In this document: positions 16,360 through 27,290 of the stretch, one piece after another | Position numbering within the stretch: position 1 is the first letter of the stretch | How the letters are laid out: every line of letters begins with the position of its first letter | DNA from: Azorinus chamasolen | Lineage: Eukaryota; Mollusca; Bivalvia; Cardiida; Solecurtidae | DNA length: 64,000 nucleotides | NCBI GenBank assembly: GCA_963576725.1 | Contig: OY755240.1 | Span: forward strand, 33,732,620-33,796,619 | Direction of reading: 5' to 3' | The notes under the pieces: model-generated | What the model saw: only the letters and a program-made list of their open reading frames with translations | Told to the model about the DNA's origin: nothing | Databases searched by the model: none | Translations under genes and position numbers: made by a program

Positions 16360-17106
16360 CTACTGCTTGGTTGTGATGTTGCAGGTTAGTCCACCATCAA
16401 TGTAATGCAAGGATCCTGTGATCATAGCGGAAGCGTCGCTTAAAAGGTACAACACTTGTGATGCTACCTCGTCCACTGTCGGCATTCTGGTCATTGGTGT
16501 CCGCTCTAACAGTATCTCCTCGAGGTGCTTCGTCATATCCCCGTCTATAAGTCCTGTGCGCACAAGTGTAGGATTAACAGAATTTACTCGAATTGCATGT
16601 GGTCCAAGCTCAAGCGCAAATTGTTTCGTCACCATATCGAGCCCTGCCTTTGAAATATTATAATCTAGCATTTTGGCGAAGCCATATGCGGAGACCATGC
16701 TTGTTATATTCACGATAGACCCACCTTTTCCAGAGGCTACCATTTTCTTTCCTATCACTTGTATGCAATTAATGGCACTAAGCAAATTATTCTGCAAAAG
16801 CTTATCTAGTATTTCCTTTGATACATCGAGACCTGAGACCATGTTCGTTCCTATGCCAGCGTTATTCACCAGGCCGTCTAGCGGTTCTAACTCTTCTAAG
16901 GTTTTCTTCGTTTCATCCCAAAATTTCAAGTCTTGCGTTATTGGTTTAATTTCAGGATACTCCTGTACTAAAGAATCCAATGTAGATTGTGTCCTACTTA
17001 GAGCATACACTTTACATCCTGACTTAGCTAAAGCGATAGCAATGGCACGACCGATTCCCCTTCCAGCTCCTGTAACTAAAACTTTCTTCCCAGTAAAGTC
17101 AAACAT
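16360..17106 (-). CDS. DCXR-like: Short-chain dehydrogenase, L-xylulose reductase/carbonyl reductase type, 248 aa
   Basis: This is a complete classical SDR in one exon. The cofactor motif TGAGRGIG is at residues 12-19, NNAG at 81-84, the catalytic Ser at 136 in NITSM, and the YxxxK motif Y149-K153 (YNISK). The Arg in ALSRTQ (38) suggests NADPH preference. The overall pattern (ALSRTQ.LDSLV, LELGPHAIRVNSVNPT, HYIDGG near the end) matches vertebrate DCXR, which reduces L-xylulose and diacetyl-type dicarbonyls in the cytosol. The length equals the family norm of about 244. Human DCXR is spliced, so the intronless form suggests a retrocopy or a mollusc-specific single-exon lineage. No poly(A) remnant is seen. 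The exact substrate is uncertain within the SDR family. Confidence 0.9.
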   Translation of the reverse strand: MFDFTGKKVLVTGAGRGIGRAIAIALAKSGCKVYALSRTQSTLDSLVQEYPEIKPITQDLKFWDETKKTLEELEPLDGLVNNAGIGTNMVSGLDVSKEILDKLLQNNLLSAINCIQVIGKKMVASGKGGSIVNITSMVSAYGFAKMLDYNISKAGLDMVTKQFALELGPHAIRVNSVNPTLVRTGLIDGDMTKHLEEILLERTPMTRMPTVDEVASQVLYLLSDASAMITGSLHYIDGGLTCNITTKQ

Positions 17107-18078
17107 TTTCTTTACAGTACAATCAAACCGCTGGTGAAGAATGCAGCACTAATCAATGGCTTTTTGAGAAGAAATGCGTTTGTTATCAGAGTTTGCCACG
17201 ACATATAAACTCGATTTATGCAGTTCTGACAGCGATAAGAGATACCCTAGTTTGAGGATACCAGCTGCCCGGCAAGGGGAAATGCGTGCGTGTATGCTAT
17301 CCCACATATGGGTGCTGTTTGTACATATATTAACGTATTATTAAAGGCAATCTGCAATACCTGCCCGACATGACAACATCTCTGCATTCACCCATGCTAC
17401 ATTGCCGCATAACATCTGGCGGATCTAACGACCTTCTACCTTACATGGGTTAATTTGCACATTATGTACAAGTTGACTACAACTAAGGTTCAGGTTTGGC
17501 TCTAATGAGCATGGTTCCCAATCCCACCGTGCTAGCTCGCTAGGCTAACAAGTACACCGGACGACTTGTCGTGAAGGGGCGACCTTTGACAGCCATCCGC
17601 ACAAGTATCCCTAATTTCTGCATTGTTTCTACAATGGCGACACCCCGGGGCTTCTATCAGAATTGCAATCATTTTTAAACTATAGTTTAATATAAAATTA
17701 TTAAATACATGTTTGTACTTAAATTCTGCACCTAATTTGTTTGTTCGGGTTTCGCTGTCGGCCAACACGCCAACCGGATCACCGATAACAGATAACCTTG
17801 TTATGTATAATTTATCGGTGAAGGTAGTTTTGCATATGCAGGTTAGTTGTACAATCAACACAAACTTGTGACATGATTATTCGTCTGCCACAAGGTTTAG
17901 TGCATCATATCTCAAACCATTTTATCTTGAACGCGTCCGATTAAACAATGACAATTCACCATCCAGCGATACAGTTAATACTGTCTTCATCTACTATAAA
18001 GAGGACTGTAATTCTGTGAGTAGTATTGCAGGGTATTTGGAATTACTTCGCTCAATACTTTTAGTCAGTAGATGGTAT
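17107..18078. other. Upstream of the dehydrogenase gene; nothing recognised
   Basis: No TATA box or conserved promoter is evident. Open frames here lack domain features. Confidence 0.5.
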
Positions 18079-18301
18079 TTAACACTTTCCTTCATATAAA
18101 CGCATTTTGACGCATTTTCAAACAGAGTAGACCCAGATCATACGGCTCATATAGGAGCTGTCTGATCAGGGTCTGTTGGGTTTACTAATGGAATTTAATA
18201 GATATGTTTCTTTTCTTCCATGTTTCGTTATAACGTTTCTGTCCATAAATATTTAAAAGGGTGTTGAAATTTGAATTAACATAGAACAGGGAATAGGTTA
18301 A
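18079..18301. mobile_element. TTAA-flanked MITE, family A
   Basis: The element runs from TTAACACTTTCCTTCAT to GAACAGGGAATAGGTTAA. The core is AGAGTAGACCCAGAT with an apex near GGCTCATATAGGAGC. Confidence 0.75.
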
Positions 18302-18400
18302 AAATGGTTCTCAACAAGTGTCGTAACCAAAATAGACGTTAACAGTTTTATTCACTTTACCACTTGCTTGTTTAATAAAATGTGTGATGCTACCATCGGG

Positions 18401-18615
18401 TTAACCCTTTCGCTTCCAAACTCTGTCGTCTGCTAACTTTGTCGTCTGCTACAAATTTTCATTCTTTTGATTTTCTTCATTTTTGTTTCAAAAACATAGT
18501 AATAGTAACAAACAGTTTGGATCCTGATGAGACGCCGAGTTACTCGGCGTCTCATCTGGATCCAAACTGTTTGCATAGGTAATCACAGATTCGGCATTGG
18601 CAGCGATAGGGTTAA
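18401..18615. mobile_element. TTAA-flanked MITE, family B, intact, 215 bp
   Basis: The left end is TTAACCCTTTCGCTTCCAAA and the right end GGCAGCGATAGGGTTAA. The core is a long palindrome with the apex GCCGAGTTACTCGGC. It is matched base for base in length by the inverted copy at 57073-57287. Confidence 0.85.
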
Positions 18616-18734
18616 GTAAGGAAAAAACTAGAAATGTGTCCATAGGACACAGATGTCCCCACTTCATTTTTTTGTCACAGAAAGTAATAGTCATAATCAT
18701 GTATGCAACGACTGAAGCGATGTATGCCATTTTT

Positions 18735-19055
18735 TTGCAAATAAAGGGCTGCAACTCCTACACAACTGAAGCGATTTACATGGCTATCAAATTTGACCAA
18801 GATATAATGGCCACAAACATGTGTGTAAAGTTTGGTGTGGATTGGACAAATGCTTTCCAAGAAAGAGTCCGACAAGATATTTTAAAGTCATTTTTGCAAA
18901 TAAAGGGTCGCAGCTCCTAAACGACTGAAGCAATTTACATGGCTATCGAACTTGGCCAAGATATAATGGCCACCAGCATGTGTCTAAAGTTTGTTGGGGA
19001 TTGGACAAATACTTTCCAAGAAAGAGACCGGACAATTTCTTCTAGATGTGCGTTC
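18735..19055. repeat. Two ~159-bp direct repeats
   Basis: Units starting TTTGCAAATAAAGGG recur at 18735 and 18894; each contains TTTACATGGCTATC and GATATAATGGCCAC. The open frame through it is not supported as a gene. Confidence 0.75.
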
Positions 19056-19385
19056 GTACGTACGTGCGGGGGGACGTACCGACGTACGGACAATAGCAAC
19101 CCTATATGCCACCACTTTGTGGGGGCAAAACACCATTTTATCTGCTAATAATTAGAATAGAAGAAACAAAAAACTTTTTATCTGCTAATCATTTCTAATT
19201 CTAATATATTTACATAATATCATATGAAGCTTTAGTTCTTTGAAAAAAGTCCAGAAGTACTGAAATATCAATTAATTCAAATTGTTACAGAATATCATAT
19301 AAAGTTTCTATACTTTCACTTTTCGAATTATCACGACCTTTCTATCATTTAATCCCTTAACAATATGCTAGAAGACATAAATAAC

Positions 19386-19594
19386 TACAGTAAAACCCCG
19401 CTAATACGACCACCCAAAAGAGGTATAATTTTGGGTGCTAGATGCAGGTGGTAACTTAATGCAGGACAAAAGGAATGCAGAAAGCTCCTAGAGGAGCTTT
19501 CTGCATTCCTTTTGCCCTGCATTAAGCAACTACCTGCTTATAAATACATCAATGTTTATTCATTAAGTGATCGCCTTAGAGGGGTTCTACTGTA
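19386..19594. mobile_element. CAGTAAAACC-ended MITE (pogo/Tc1-like, TA target), family E
   Basis: The ends are TACAGTAAAACCCCGC and GGGGTTCTACTGTA. Inside is a strong hairpin with arms GCAGGTGGTAACTTAATGC-like and the apex GCTCCTAGAGGAGC. The TA flank and CAGT ends suit Tc1/mariner-pogo MITEs (inference). Confidence 0.75.
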
Positions 19595-19714
19595 GAACTA
19601 TCAATAAGAGTGATACGTACACCGCACGAAAACCGTGATCACAAGCCAAAGGGCGTGTACCAAGTACCTATATAATTATGTTACATGCCCAGATATCCAA
19701 AACATACTCCATGT

Positions 19715-20010
19715 TCGAAGGGAAATATCTCTGCCATGTCTGGCACTAAACACACAAAAATTGCGTCTTGCACATTAACTTTTCCTGGTTAGTGTGTATG
19801 CTAAAGATAAATTCAATATATTTCAAATTGAAGGAGGAAAGTGCGACACCAACGACCCATGATTCATGCCAAAATGACAAAAGAAATACTCAAAGTTGGT
19901 TCAAGGGGAATACTTCTGCAATGTCTGGCGCTAAACACATGCGTCTTGCACATCTACTATTCATAGTTATTACGTATGCCAAATATAAATTCAATTAATT
20001 TTAACTTGAC
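19715..20010. repeat. Two diverged ~185-bp direct repeats
   Basis: CTGCCATGTCTGGCACTAAA near 19731 recurs as CTGCAATGTCTGGCGCTAAA near 19915. Each is followed by GCGTCTTGCACAT. Confidence 0.65.
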
Positions 20011-20301
20011 GGAGCCAACTACCCATGCTTAAATGCGGCCTGACGGACCGAGCACCCGATCGGCCAGCAGGGTGACTCCAGTATACTCACTAAAACTTTG
20101 TTTGTGGGGATATAATTACATGTATACTCGCTGAAAATATATAGGCTTATAAAAAGAAACACCTGATTTAATCCAAGATACATACATGTATGCCAATGCA
20201 TCAGTTTAAGGCTTTGGAGTAACGAACGTCCTCTTGGTCTACATTGCCAACAGTGAACACACACAGACTCACAGGTACTTGCTTTATAACCCTGTACGTA
20301 T

Positions 20302-20495
20302 TCTACAGTAATATTTCGCTAATACGACCACTCACCAAATTTCACTTCTGTATATTCATAACAGGTAGTAGCTAATGCAGGTCAAAGGTGAAACAGAAAA
20401 CTCCTACAGGGGCTCTCTGTACCACGTTTGTCCCGTATCAAGTAACCACCTGGTTTTACACTAAATCATGTAGTCGATTTAGCGAAACTCTACTG
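20302..20495. mobile_element. Decayed family E MITE
   Basis: The ends resemble TACAGTAATATTTCGC and GCGAAACTCTACTG. The inner hairpin is degraded. Confidence 0.6.
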
Positions 20496-20555
20496 CAGTG
20501 AAGTATTGCTATGACAACTCAAAAGAATTCAAACTCTGGATTTTAGGCGGTTTAG

Positions 20556-21004
20556 TTAGCCCTTTACTCCGTGAATATTCATGCATGAATAACATTTAAG
20601 GTATTCTTTATGTTGCGATAAATAAACATATAAATACCAGCAACTGTAGAATTTCACAATGAAGAAATTATTCCAAAACAGGGAATTAATATACATGTAA
20701 TACATAAATACTTGAATTGCTCTGATCTAATATTTCGAGCACTAAGGGCCTTTTTCAAAGATTATCATGTCAAAATACACGTCACGTTTTTGTTACATGG
20801 CTGAATGCATGTAACAAAAATGTGACGTGCATTTTGACATGATAATCTTTTAAAAAAAAGGTCCTTAGTGGTCGAAATATTAGAATAGAGCAATTCAAGT
20901 ATTTATGTAGAATTTCGATTAGTAAACGTTGACGGGACGGCGGTTTCAACTCTGTTTATGCAAAGACGTTACTGATCAGGCGTTTCTATGCAGTGAAGGG
21001 TTAA
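20556..21004. mobile_element. TTAA-type MITE with a second hairpin element nested in it
   Basis: The outer element runs from TTAGCCCTTTACTCC to GTGAAGGGTTAA. The nested element (20701-20909) has arms of about 95 bases beginning TACATAAATACTTGAATTGC, with apex sequence GTTACATGGCTGAATGCATG. Confidence 0.75.
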
Positions 21005-21048
21005 GCTCATAGTTTGGATCTACATGTAAGTGTCATACAATATGAATG

Positions 21049-21276
21049 TTAATCCATTCCCTCATAGTTTTTTTTTAGACCCAACCTCTTTGAATCAATC
21101 TACCGAAAAGGAACATTAACTATAGATAGAGAAAAGTTTAGAATTGTGTAATTTTGAAACCATTGTGATAAATAGAGCATTTGCTCCTATGGAGCAAATG
21201 CTCTATTTATCACAATGGTTTCAAAAATGACTTTTACAGAGGCACATAAAGGCGTCTGTAGGAGAAAATGGGTTAA
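21049..21276. mobile_element. TTAA-flanked MITE, family C, 228 bp
   Basis: TTAATCCATTCCCTCAT is at one end and GGAGAAAATGGGTTAA at the other. The core is a near-perfect 72-base hairpin (GAAACCATTGTGATAAATAG, apex GCTCCTATGGAGC). Confidence 0.85.
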
Positions 21277-21314
21277 TCTGTAAAAATGTTCAAAATGTGA
21301 TCTACTGCAAGTCA

Positions 21315-21334
21315 CTTCAGTTCAGTTCAGTTCA
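21315..21334 (-). repeat. LINE 3' tail, GAACT pentamer repeat
   Basis: About four GAACT units (minus strand) end the element, in place of a poly(A) tail. Confidence 0.75.
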
Positions 21335-21597
21335 AAGTTTATTAGTAATAAGGCCTCCGGCCCGTACACAAATATGTTATCATATACAAACAATACTAAC
21401 GCATGTGTGTGAAGATATATACAATAAGAATTACACTTAACATTGCATAGAAAACATGTTAATATGTACTCGCATAGTAGTAATATAATTATGTTAGGAT
21501 ATATCTCTTTCAAATGCCATCTTTGCAAGATGACTGCTAAAGAGGAAACTTCTAATGGTGATGCCAACAGTGCGCGTACTAACTATGATTTCGTGTT

Positions 21598-24500
21598 CTA
21601 GTCAAATACTTGTAAATAGTCTGATCGTTCTTTAAAGGCATAATAAATATACATGGCACAATTTCGTATAGTATCTGTATCATTGCAAGACATCAATCTG
21701 TAGAATTTTTCTTCAGATGGGTATTTTGCAAAGATATCTGGTATGTACTTGTCGCGAAGGCTTTTATATAATGGACATATGAGTATGAAATGAATTTCAT
21801 CCTCAATACATCCATCACAATATGGACACGTACGAAATTCCTGTGTTAATCCATAATGTCTACCCTTTTCAATCATAAGGCAATGTGAGGAAGACCGGAA
21901 ATTTGCCATACTCACTCTGAATTTCACTATATCAATAGCATGCACATATATTTCAACATTAAATTCATGTTTAAAGCCGACATAGTATTTTAACTTGCTT
22001 TTCTCTAGACAACTTGTTCTCCAATTTTGTACAAATTGGTCTTTGATTCTCTGCAAATATTCAGACAAAAAAATATGATGATTCTGTACATGTTGGGCTT
22101 CCCAAAGATATCCAAAACCGTTTTCATATAAATGCATTCTCAAATCTGTAACCCAATTATTGTACCCTAAACTGTCAAAGTGCAATTGCATTTCATAACA
22201 TAGTCGAACATATCTGTCTCTGGGCATAGATAATATTCTTAGCCAATAGTTGATACATCTTTTACCAGCAATTATACTCATGGGGTATCTCCCCAGATCA
22301 CCAAGTATGGCGTCATTACATGCATTGGTGATAGCTCTTAAAAAACGTTTACATGCAAATATCTGGATATGTTCTACACATTTCATACTTTTAATACCCC
22401 ATAATTCTGAACCATACAACAGAATAGGCGATATCTTTGTGTCAAACAGTTTAAAAAATGTTCTGTATGGTAAACATGGGAATTGATGAAGGGAGCTAAA
22501 AATACTAAGTAAAGCCTTTTTCGCTTTACATGCTGTTGCCTCTGCCATTTTGTATAAGGAAAGGCGGTTCGTAAAATTCATGCCGACATATGTAAAGCAA
22601 CTTACAACATCAATCCTGTCACCATTATAGACCCATTTTTCACAGTTTGCTAATCTACCACCACGTTTAAACACCATCACTTTTGTTTTAGCAATATTAA
22701 CTTTGAGTTTGTATGTTTGGCAAAAGGTTTGCAAAATATTTAGCTGGTTTTGCAGCCCATTTACCGTATCTGCAATTAAAGCAATATCATCGGCAAACAT
22801 AAGTAGAAATACTTCAACTACATCTGGAAATAATTGAACACCTCGTGTACCTTAATTGCATAGCATAGTGTATAATTCATTTATAAACATAACAAATAGT
22901 ATAGGACTCAGATTACAACCTTGGCGTAAACCAATTGGACACTCAAAAGTTCTGGTATACCCATAGCGTGTTTTAACACAAGCTTTAACAGATTTATAAA
23001 TAGACTTTATAGCTTCAAAAAGATTTCCATGTACATCATTCTTTTGCAGAACATGGTACAATATGCTATGGTTAACTGAGTCAAACGCCTTTTGGAAATC
23101 GATAAAGGCAACATATAATGATTTCTTTTTCCTACATAGATATTTAGTTACAATAGAATACAGTATATAGGCATTGTCAACTGTAGAGTATCCAGCTCTA
23201 AAACCACTTTGACATTCACATATCTTGCTATATACATCAGTGTAAAAGGTAAGACGTTTTGTAAGTATCGAGATATAAACTTTACTTAACACATCTATCA
23301 AGGCTATCCCTCTATAGTTATTTGTACAATTAATATTACCTTTCTTGTGCAATGGAACAATTACAATATTGGTCCATTGTTCAGGAAACTCACCCCTAGA
23401 AAATAGCATGTTGAAAAGTCTTACAATATAAGGTTGTAATACATCTAAACCGTAGAAAAGATGCTTAGGAAGCATTCGACCACCAACAGATTTATGTACG
23501 TTGAGTGAATTTATTGCATCCTTTACTTCTGTAACTGTTATTTCAGTATTTAAAAGTAATTCCTGAATTTCATCGAGAACCACTTCAGCAATATTCATAG
23601 AGGGGTGGTCGGACTGCATTTCATTTGAGTCGGTCGTAAACAACTGACTAAAATGCCCATACCACTCCTCAAGTGCTATATTCGGTTCAACACGTGGCTT
23701 TCCCAAGTATGTTTTTATTTCATGCCAAAATGACCTTGAACTATTTATTTTGGATTCAAGAGAGCGAAGACGTTGTTTATTGAACTCAAATTGCTTCCTT
23801 CTGCAAATTGCTTTATAGTCATGCTTCTTCTGTATATATTTTTGTAATGTATCATTCGATCTTAATGATCTGAATCTACGTAGGCCCTTTCTTGCTATCA
23901 GCTTTGCTTTCCGACAATCATTGTCATACCAAGTTTTATGACTATTTACTGTATGTTTACGCTTAACCTTTTTGAATATGTCACTGCTTTGCAAAATAAT
24001 GTTTTCTAGCTCAGATACAATAACATCAACATCAGAATCCGGATCAATTAACATAGTGTCAACACTATTAAATCCGCCATGTAACACGGTTTCGTGCAAG
24101 TTGCGAAGATAAAGCTCAGCATCATCAACCTTATAGTAAGTTGTTTCACCATCATCACCTTTGTCATAATCAACATTGATGCTATACCTTAGTGCAATAG
24201 TAAGAGGCAAGTGGCAACTTTCAATTCTAGGCAAAATGCCAAAACTATCTACATAGTCCATCAAACATTTTGTGCTAATAAAATAGTCAATTGTACTGCA
24301 TCCATTCTGGGATATAAATGTAAAATCCCCACTGTTTATTCCAAACCGACCGTTAAGAATATAACAGCTGTGGGTTTTACAGAACTCAATTAACTGACGG
24401 CCATGGCTATTGATTACTTTATCAGTGGAGCTCCTGACCCTGCCAATATCCCCATCCAGTATATCCACAAATTCTTGGAATTCAGGGATATACTGGTTAT

Positions 24501-25038
24501 TACACACAGTGTGGTCTAACATATCAGATGTTCTCGCATTGAGATCACCATTTAAAAGAATTTCGTAACATGACAAATCAAAGTCAGCTAACATGTCTTC
24601 AAACTGTTGTAACACAGTTGTTCTATAAAGTTCATATATTGGGGAATTTTCAGGAGGAATGTACAAATTGGCATACAAAACATCTTTATCAAAGTCAAAT
24701 AATGATTTGTTCAGAACCAGTAGAACACCGTGCTTAAAGTCACAGCAAACCTGTTTTACAAAGTTAGACAAAATGTTTTTTATACCAACTAAAACGCCAC
24801 CCATAGCACGACCACCTACATTAGACTGTTTGGCATTACACGTGAAAATTGTATATTGTGGCAGAAAATTTGTCACATAGCTATGGTCAAGGTCCCATGT
24901 CTCCTGGATTCCAAAAATATCGAAGGCATTGAGGAAATTTAACAAATCAGAGGACAAAAGTTTAGATCTTAGGCCACCCACATTCCATGAAAGTATATTA
25001 AGTAAGCCACTGTGTTGTGCAGGGCGTTGGCCGTCATC
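21598..25038 (-). pseudogene. LINE ORF2: APE endonuclease and reverse transcriptase, one internal stop
   Basis: The frame opens directly after the ORF1 stop at 25039-25041 and has no ATG before the conserved endonuclease start (WNVGGLRSK near 24984). Endonuclease features include QETW, NGDLNA and SCHLPL. The reverse transcriptase follows, with GFRAGYST, FIDFQKAFDSV, GLRQGCNLSP and the FADDIALIAD catalytic box (about 22771-22800). A Cys/His cluster near the C-terminus (CPYCDGC, then HF, then CP) resembles the zf-RVT region. A TAA at 22852-22854, 18 codons before the catalytic box, interrupts the frame without a shift. The enzyme would copy the element RNA at a nicked target. Confidence 0.88.
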
Positions 25039-26394
25039 CTATTTTACATGTACCCCACCCAGATCATTTTGCAAAGCGTTATCATCATTAGGGTTTCCCA
25101 CACCAGTAACTTCCATAGCAGAACCATTTTCACTATCATTTGCACTTCTCTGGTTTCTGTTAGTGCGTCTAGCTGTCTTGAACACCCTATTTCTCACCTG
25201 AACATCCTTAGAACGTGTGACCATTCTACCGTTTTTGAAGTACCCAATCAGACCTCGCTTTCTAACCTCCTTTAACTGCTGTCTCTGAATGAAAGATAGA
25301 TCACTAGAAACTCTAATACCGTTATCCCTTAGGACAGCTCGATATCTGAACAATTTAAATTTATCCTCACTAGACTTGAATTTCACAATCACCATACGCT
25401 CATAATCTTCATCACTGTCATCTTTACTATCACCACTTTCGAATTTGTTTGGGGGGTTTCCCCGAATTTCACCTACTCGACGAGCCGATAATATAGCATC
25501 ATCTGGGAAAGGGTCGTCTTCCGCGACACCTAAGAGTTTTTCCTTAACCAACCTTTCCAGACTATCTTCATCTATTTCCGTCTCGGCTAACCCGAATATT
25601 CTCATTGAGTTTTGGAGCCTTTCAGATTCGATAATATTAAGTTGTTGTTCTATATCACTGAGACGTTGAAAATGGTCTTCATGCTGCATTGATAGCATAC
25701 CCATATCAGTTACAAGAACTTCATGTTCATTTTGGATACCATCAACACTTTCTTCTACATTACCGAGTCTACGTTTCATGTCGTTTTGTTCAGTTTCAAC
25801 CTTATGAACAGTTTCTCGAATGGACCGTATTTCATTTTTGACACTTGACAATTCCAACTTTACGTCTTGAACTTCTCCGCGAACTTTCTGCAGTTCAGAT
25901 TTCACCTTCCCAATTTCTTGTGTCGCGCCATTTATTGCATACAAGATCTTGGCAGTATTATCATCAGTGACGTCACAACTTGGCCCAGGGCCCGGATTTG
26001 TCTCTATATCACCGGCCAAAGTTATAATCCTGGATAGGTATGTCCGATACTGTCCACCGTATTCTGAGCATGACGACATAGTGCCCCCAGCAGCTGTTGG
26101 AGACGACCAATTGCAGTCATATATGCGACTTGAAGCATAAGTGTCTTCAACATGCATGCGAAGTCGCACAGTACTGTAGCACAACAATGTGATAATCAAT
26201 ATACAAAAGTTCGTCAGGAGGGATCTGAAGTGAACATCAGAGCCAGTAGTATACCGCGTGTACTTCTCATATTTCTGTTTATGGTGCTTGACTTTCAAAT
26301 TTAAGGCAAATAGGCCTATTCTTGCCCTATACAAAGCCAACTCAGTTGCCATGATGTTATTGATCGGATTCAGATTAAACGTATATATATGCAC
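25039..26394 (-). CDS. LINE ORF1: 2A motif, coiled coil, RRM-like RNA-binding protein, 451 aa
   Basis: It has a hydrophobic N-terminal stretch (about 59-75), then a 2A-like motif DIETNPGP at 129-136, a long coiled coil (about 150-265), and an RRM-like domain (about 265-400; for example MVIVKFKSS) with a basic C-terminus. This is the plan of L1-type ORF1 proteins that trimerise and bind the element RNA, with an added 2A. The start could also be the Met at residue 15. The stop TAG is in frame with ORF2. Confidence 0.85.
   Translation of the reverse strand: MHIYTFNLNPINNIMATELALYRARIGLFALNLKVKHHKQKYEKYTRYTTGSDVHFRSLLTNFCILIITLLCYSTVRLRMHVEDTYASSRIYDCNWSSPTAAGGTMSSCSEYGGQYRTYLSRIITLAGDIETNPGPGPSCDVTDDNTAKILYAINGATQEIGKVKSELQKVRGEVQDVKLELSSVKNEIRSIRETVHKVETEQNDMKRRLGNVEESVDGIQNEHEVLVTDMGMLSMQHEDHFQRLSDIEQQLNIIESERLQNSMRIFGLAETEIDEDSLERLVKEKLLGVAEDDPFPDDAILSARRVGEIRGNPPNKFESGDSKDDSDEDYERMVIVKFKSSEDKFKLFRYRAVLRDNGIRVSSDLSFIQRQQLKEVRKRGLIGYFKNGRMVTRSKDVQVRNRVFKTARRTNRNQRSANDSENGSAMEVTGVGNPNDDNALQNDLGGVHVK
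25987..26010 (-). other. 2A-like ribosome-skipping motif in LINE ORF1
   Basis: It encodes DIETNPGP preceded by LAG, matching the D(V/I)ExNPGP consensus at which ribosomes skip a peptide bond. 2A motifs are known at the N-terminal side of some APE-type LINE ORFs. Skipping here would release the hydrophobic leader from the RNA-binding part. Confidence 0.85.
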
Positions 26395-26999
26395 AGTTTA
26401 TGGTAAGTATTACGGTAAGTATTATGGTAAGTATTGTCTTCCGTATATTTCTATTTGTGTCCAGCACACGATCAGTTGAGTAGTTGCTACACAATACACA
26501 GTACACATTTCTCAAATACCCAAAACCAGAGCTATACAAAACATAGGTATACACAGGTATTGTCCAGGTATTGTCCAATAATTGTCGATAGAGCAACGCT
26601 TCACTGCACACTGCAGTACTATATAATAAAGAGTACAATAATTTTATGCTCAAAACTCCCTTTATAGATATTATAACTCACAAGAAAATGATTCCAGCCA
26701 ATGTCCATAACTAGCCTGCAAAGTCCATGTAAAAATTATCCATATACTCCACATTAAATGCAATTCGTTAAATGCAACAGATCGCAGGTAGCGACTCCCG
26801 TCCTATTTAGCTTTATTTGCCACTTGCCCCTCTGTAATTCATGTTTTATGCCATTTCAATCATTTACCAGATGAATATTCATGCAAGAACTAATGGCATT
26901 TTGGGAATTAATTAGCATGCATGTATGTGAAATTGACATACGAACACGGGAAATTTGGCCATGAGAGAAGTTGCTGAATCAAATATAATTTACTCCATA

Positions 27000-27068
27000 A
27001 GCAAAGGTAACAGATCCTGATCAGGCGGCTGCTATGGCAGTTGCTGATCTGGGTATACTCTGTTCGAT
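27000..27068. mobile_element. Family A palindrome fragment
   Basis: GCAAAGGTAACAGATCC and ATCTGGGTATACTCTGTT are half-sites around GCGGCTGCTATGGCAGTTGC. It lies directly upstream of the SINE. Confidence 0.6.
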
Positions 27069-27136
27069 ATGTTCTTGTTCAACATGTATATATTTATTTC
27101 TGAAATGTAAGTTTCATAGTTCAGATTATTTTAAGT

Positions 27137-27290
27137 CCGGAGCCTCCGTGGCCAAGTGGTTAGGTTTTCGGCTGACAAGGTCGGTGGTGGTTCGACCTGA
27201 GTGTGATTCTGTCCACCAAACACTGAATTTATTCCGTGTACGGAACCATATCTGGAGTATTCATCCAACTGCGATTAGCTGTATGTCTGC
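27137..27290 (+). mobile_element. tRNA-derived SINE
   Basis: The A box TGGCCAAGTGGT is at 27149-27160 and the B box GGTTCGACC at 27189-27197, spaced as in a tRNA head of Ser/Leu type (GTGGCCAAGTGGTTAG). A tRNA-unrelated body follows to about 27290. The head cannot fold as a normal tRNA gene. It abuts the broken 5' end of the Gypsy element. Confidence 0.7.

Larger units (their letters stand above)
21315..26700 (-). mobile_element. Near full-length LINE (non-LTR retrotransposon)
   Basis: On the minus strand lie ORF1 (25039-26394), ORF2 (21598-25038), a short 3' UTR, AATAAA near 21343, and a tail of GAACT repeats at 21315-21334. The 5' end is not defined and is set loosely near 26700. The endonuclease is of APE type and there is no RNase H. 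The clade is uncertain (CR1/L2/I-like groups are candidates). Only two single-codon stops interrupt the coding frame, so the insertion is fairly young. Confidence 0.85.

Noticed and set aside
18597..19148. ORFs over the 159-bp direct repeats
   Set aside because: No domain, start context or splice support; the similarity is between DNA copies.
24979..24981. GTG at 24979-24981 as the LINE ORF2 start
   Set aside because: Conserved endonuclease residues (SWN) lie upstream in the same frame; the frame is continuous back to the ORF1 stop.
27137..27210. Functional tRNA gene
   Set aside because: A and B boxes are present, but the acceptor and anticodon stems do not pair; it is a SINE head.
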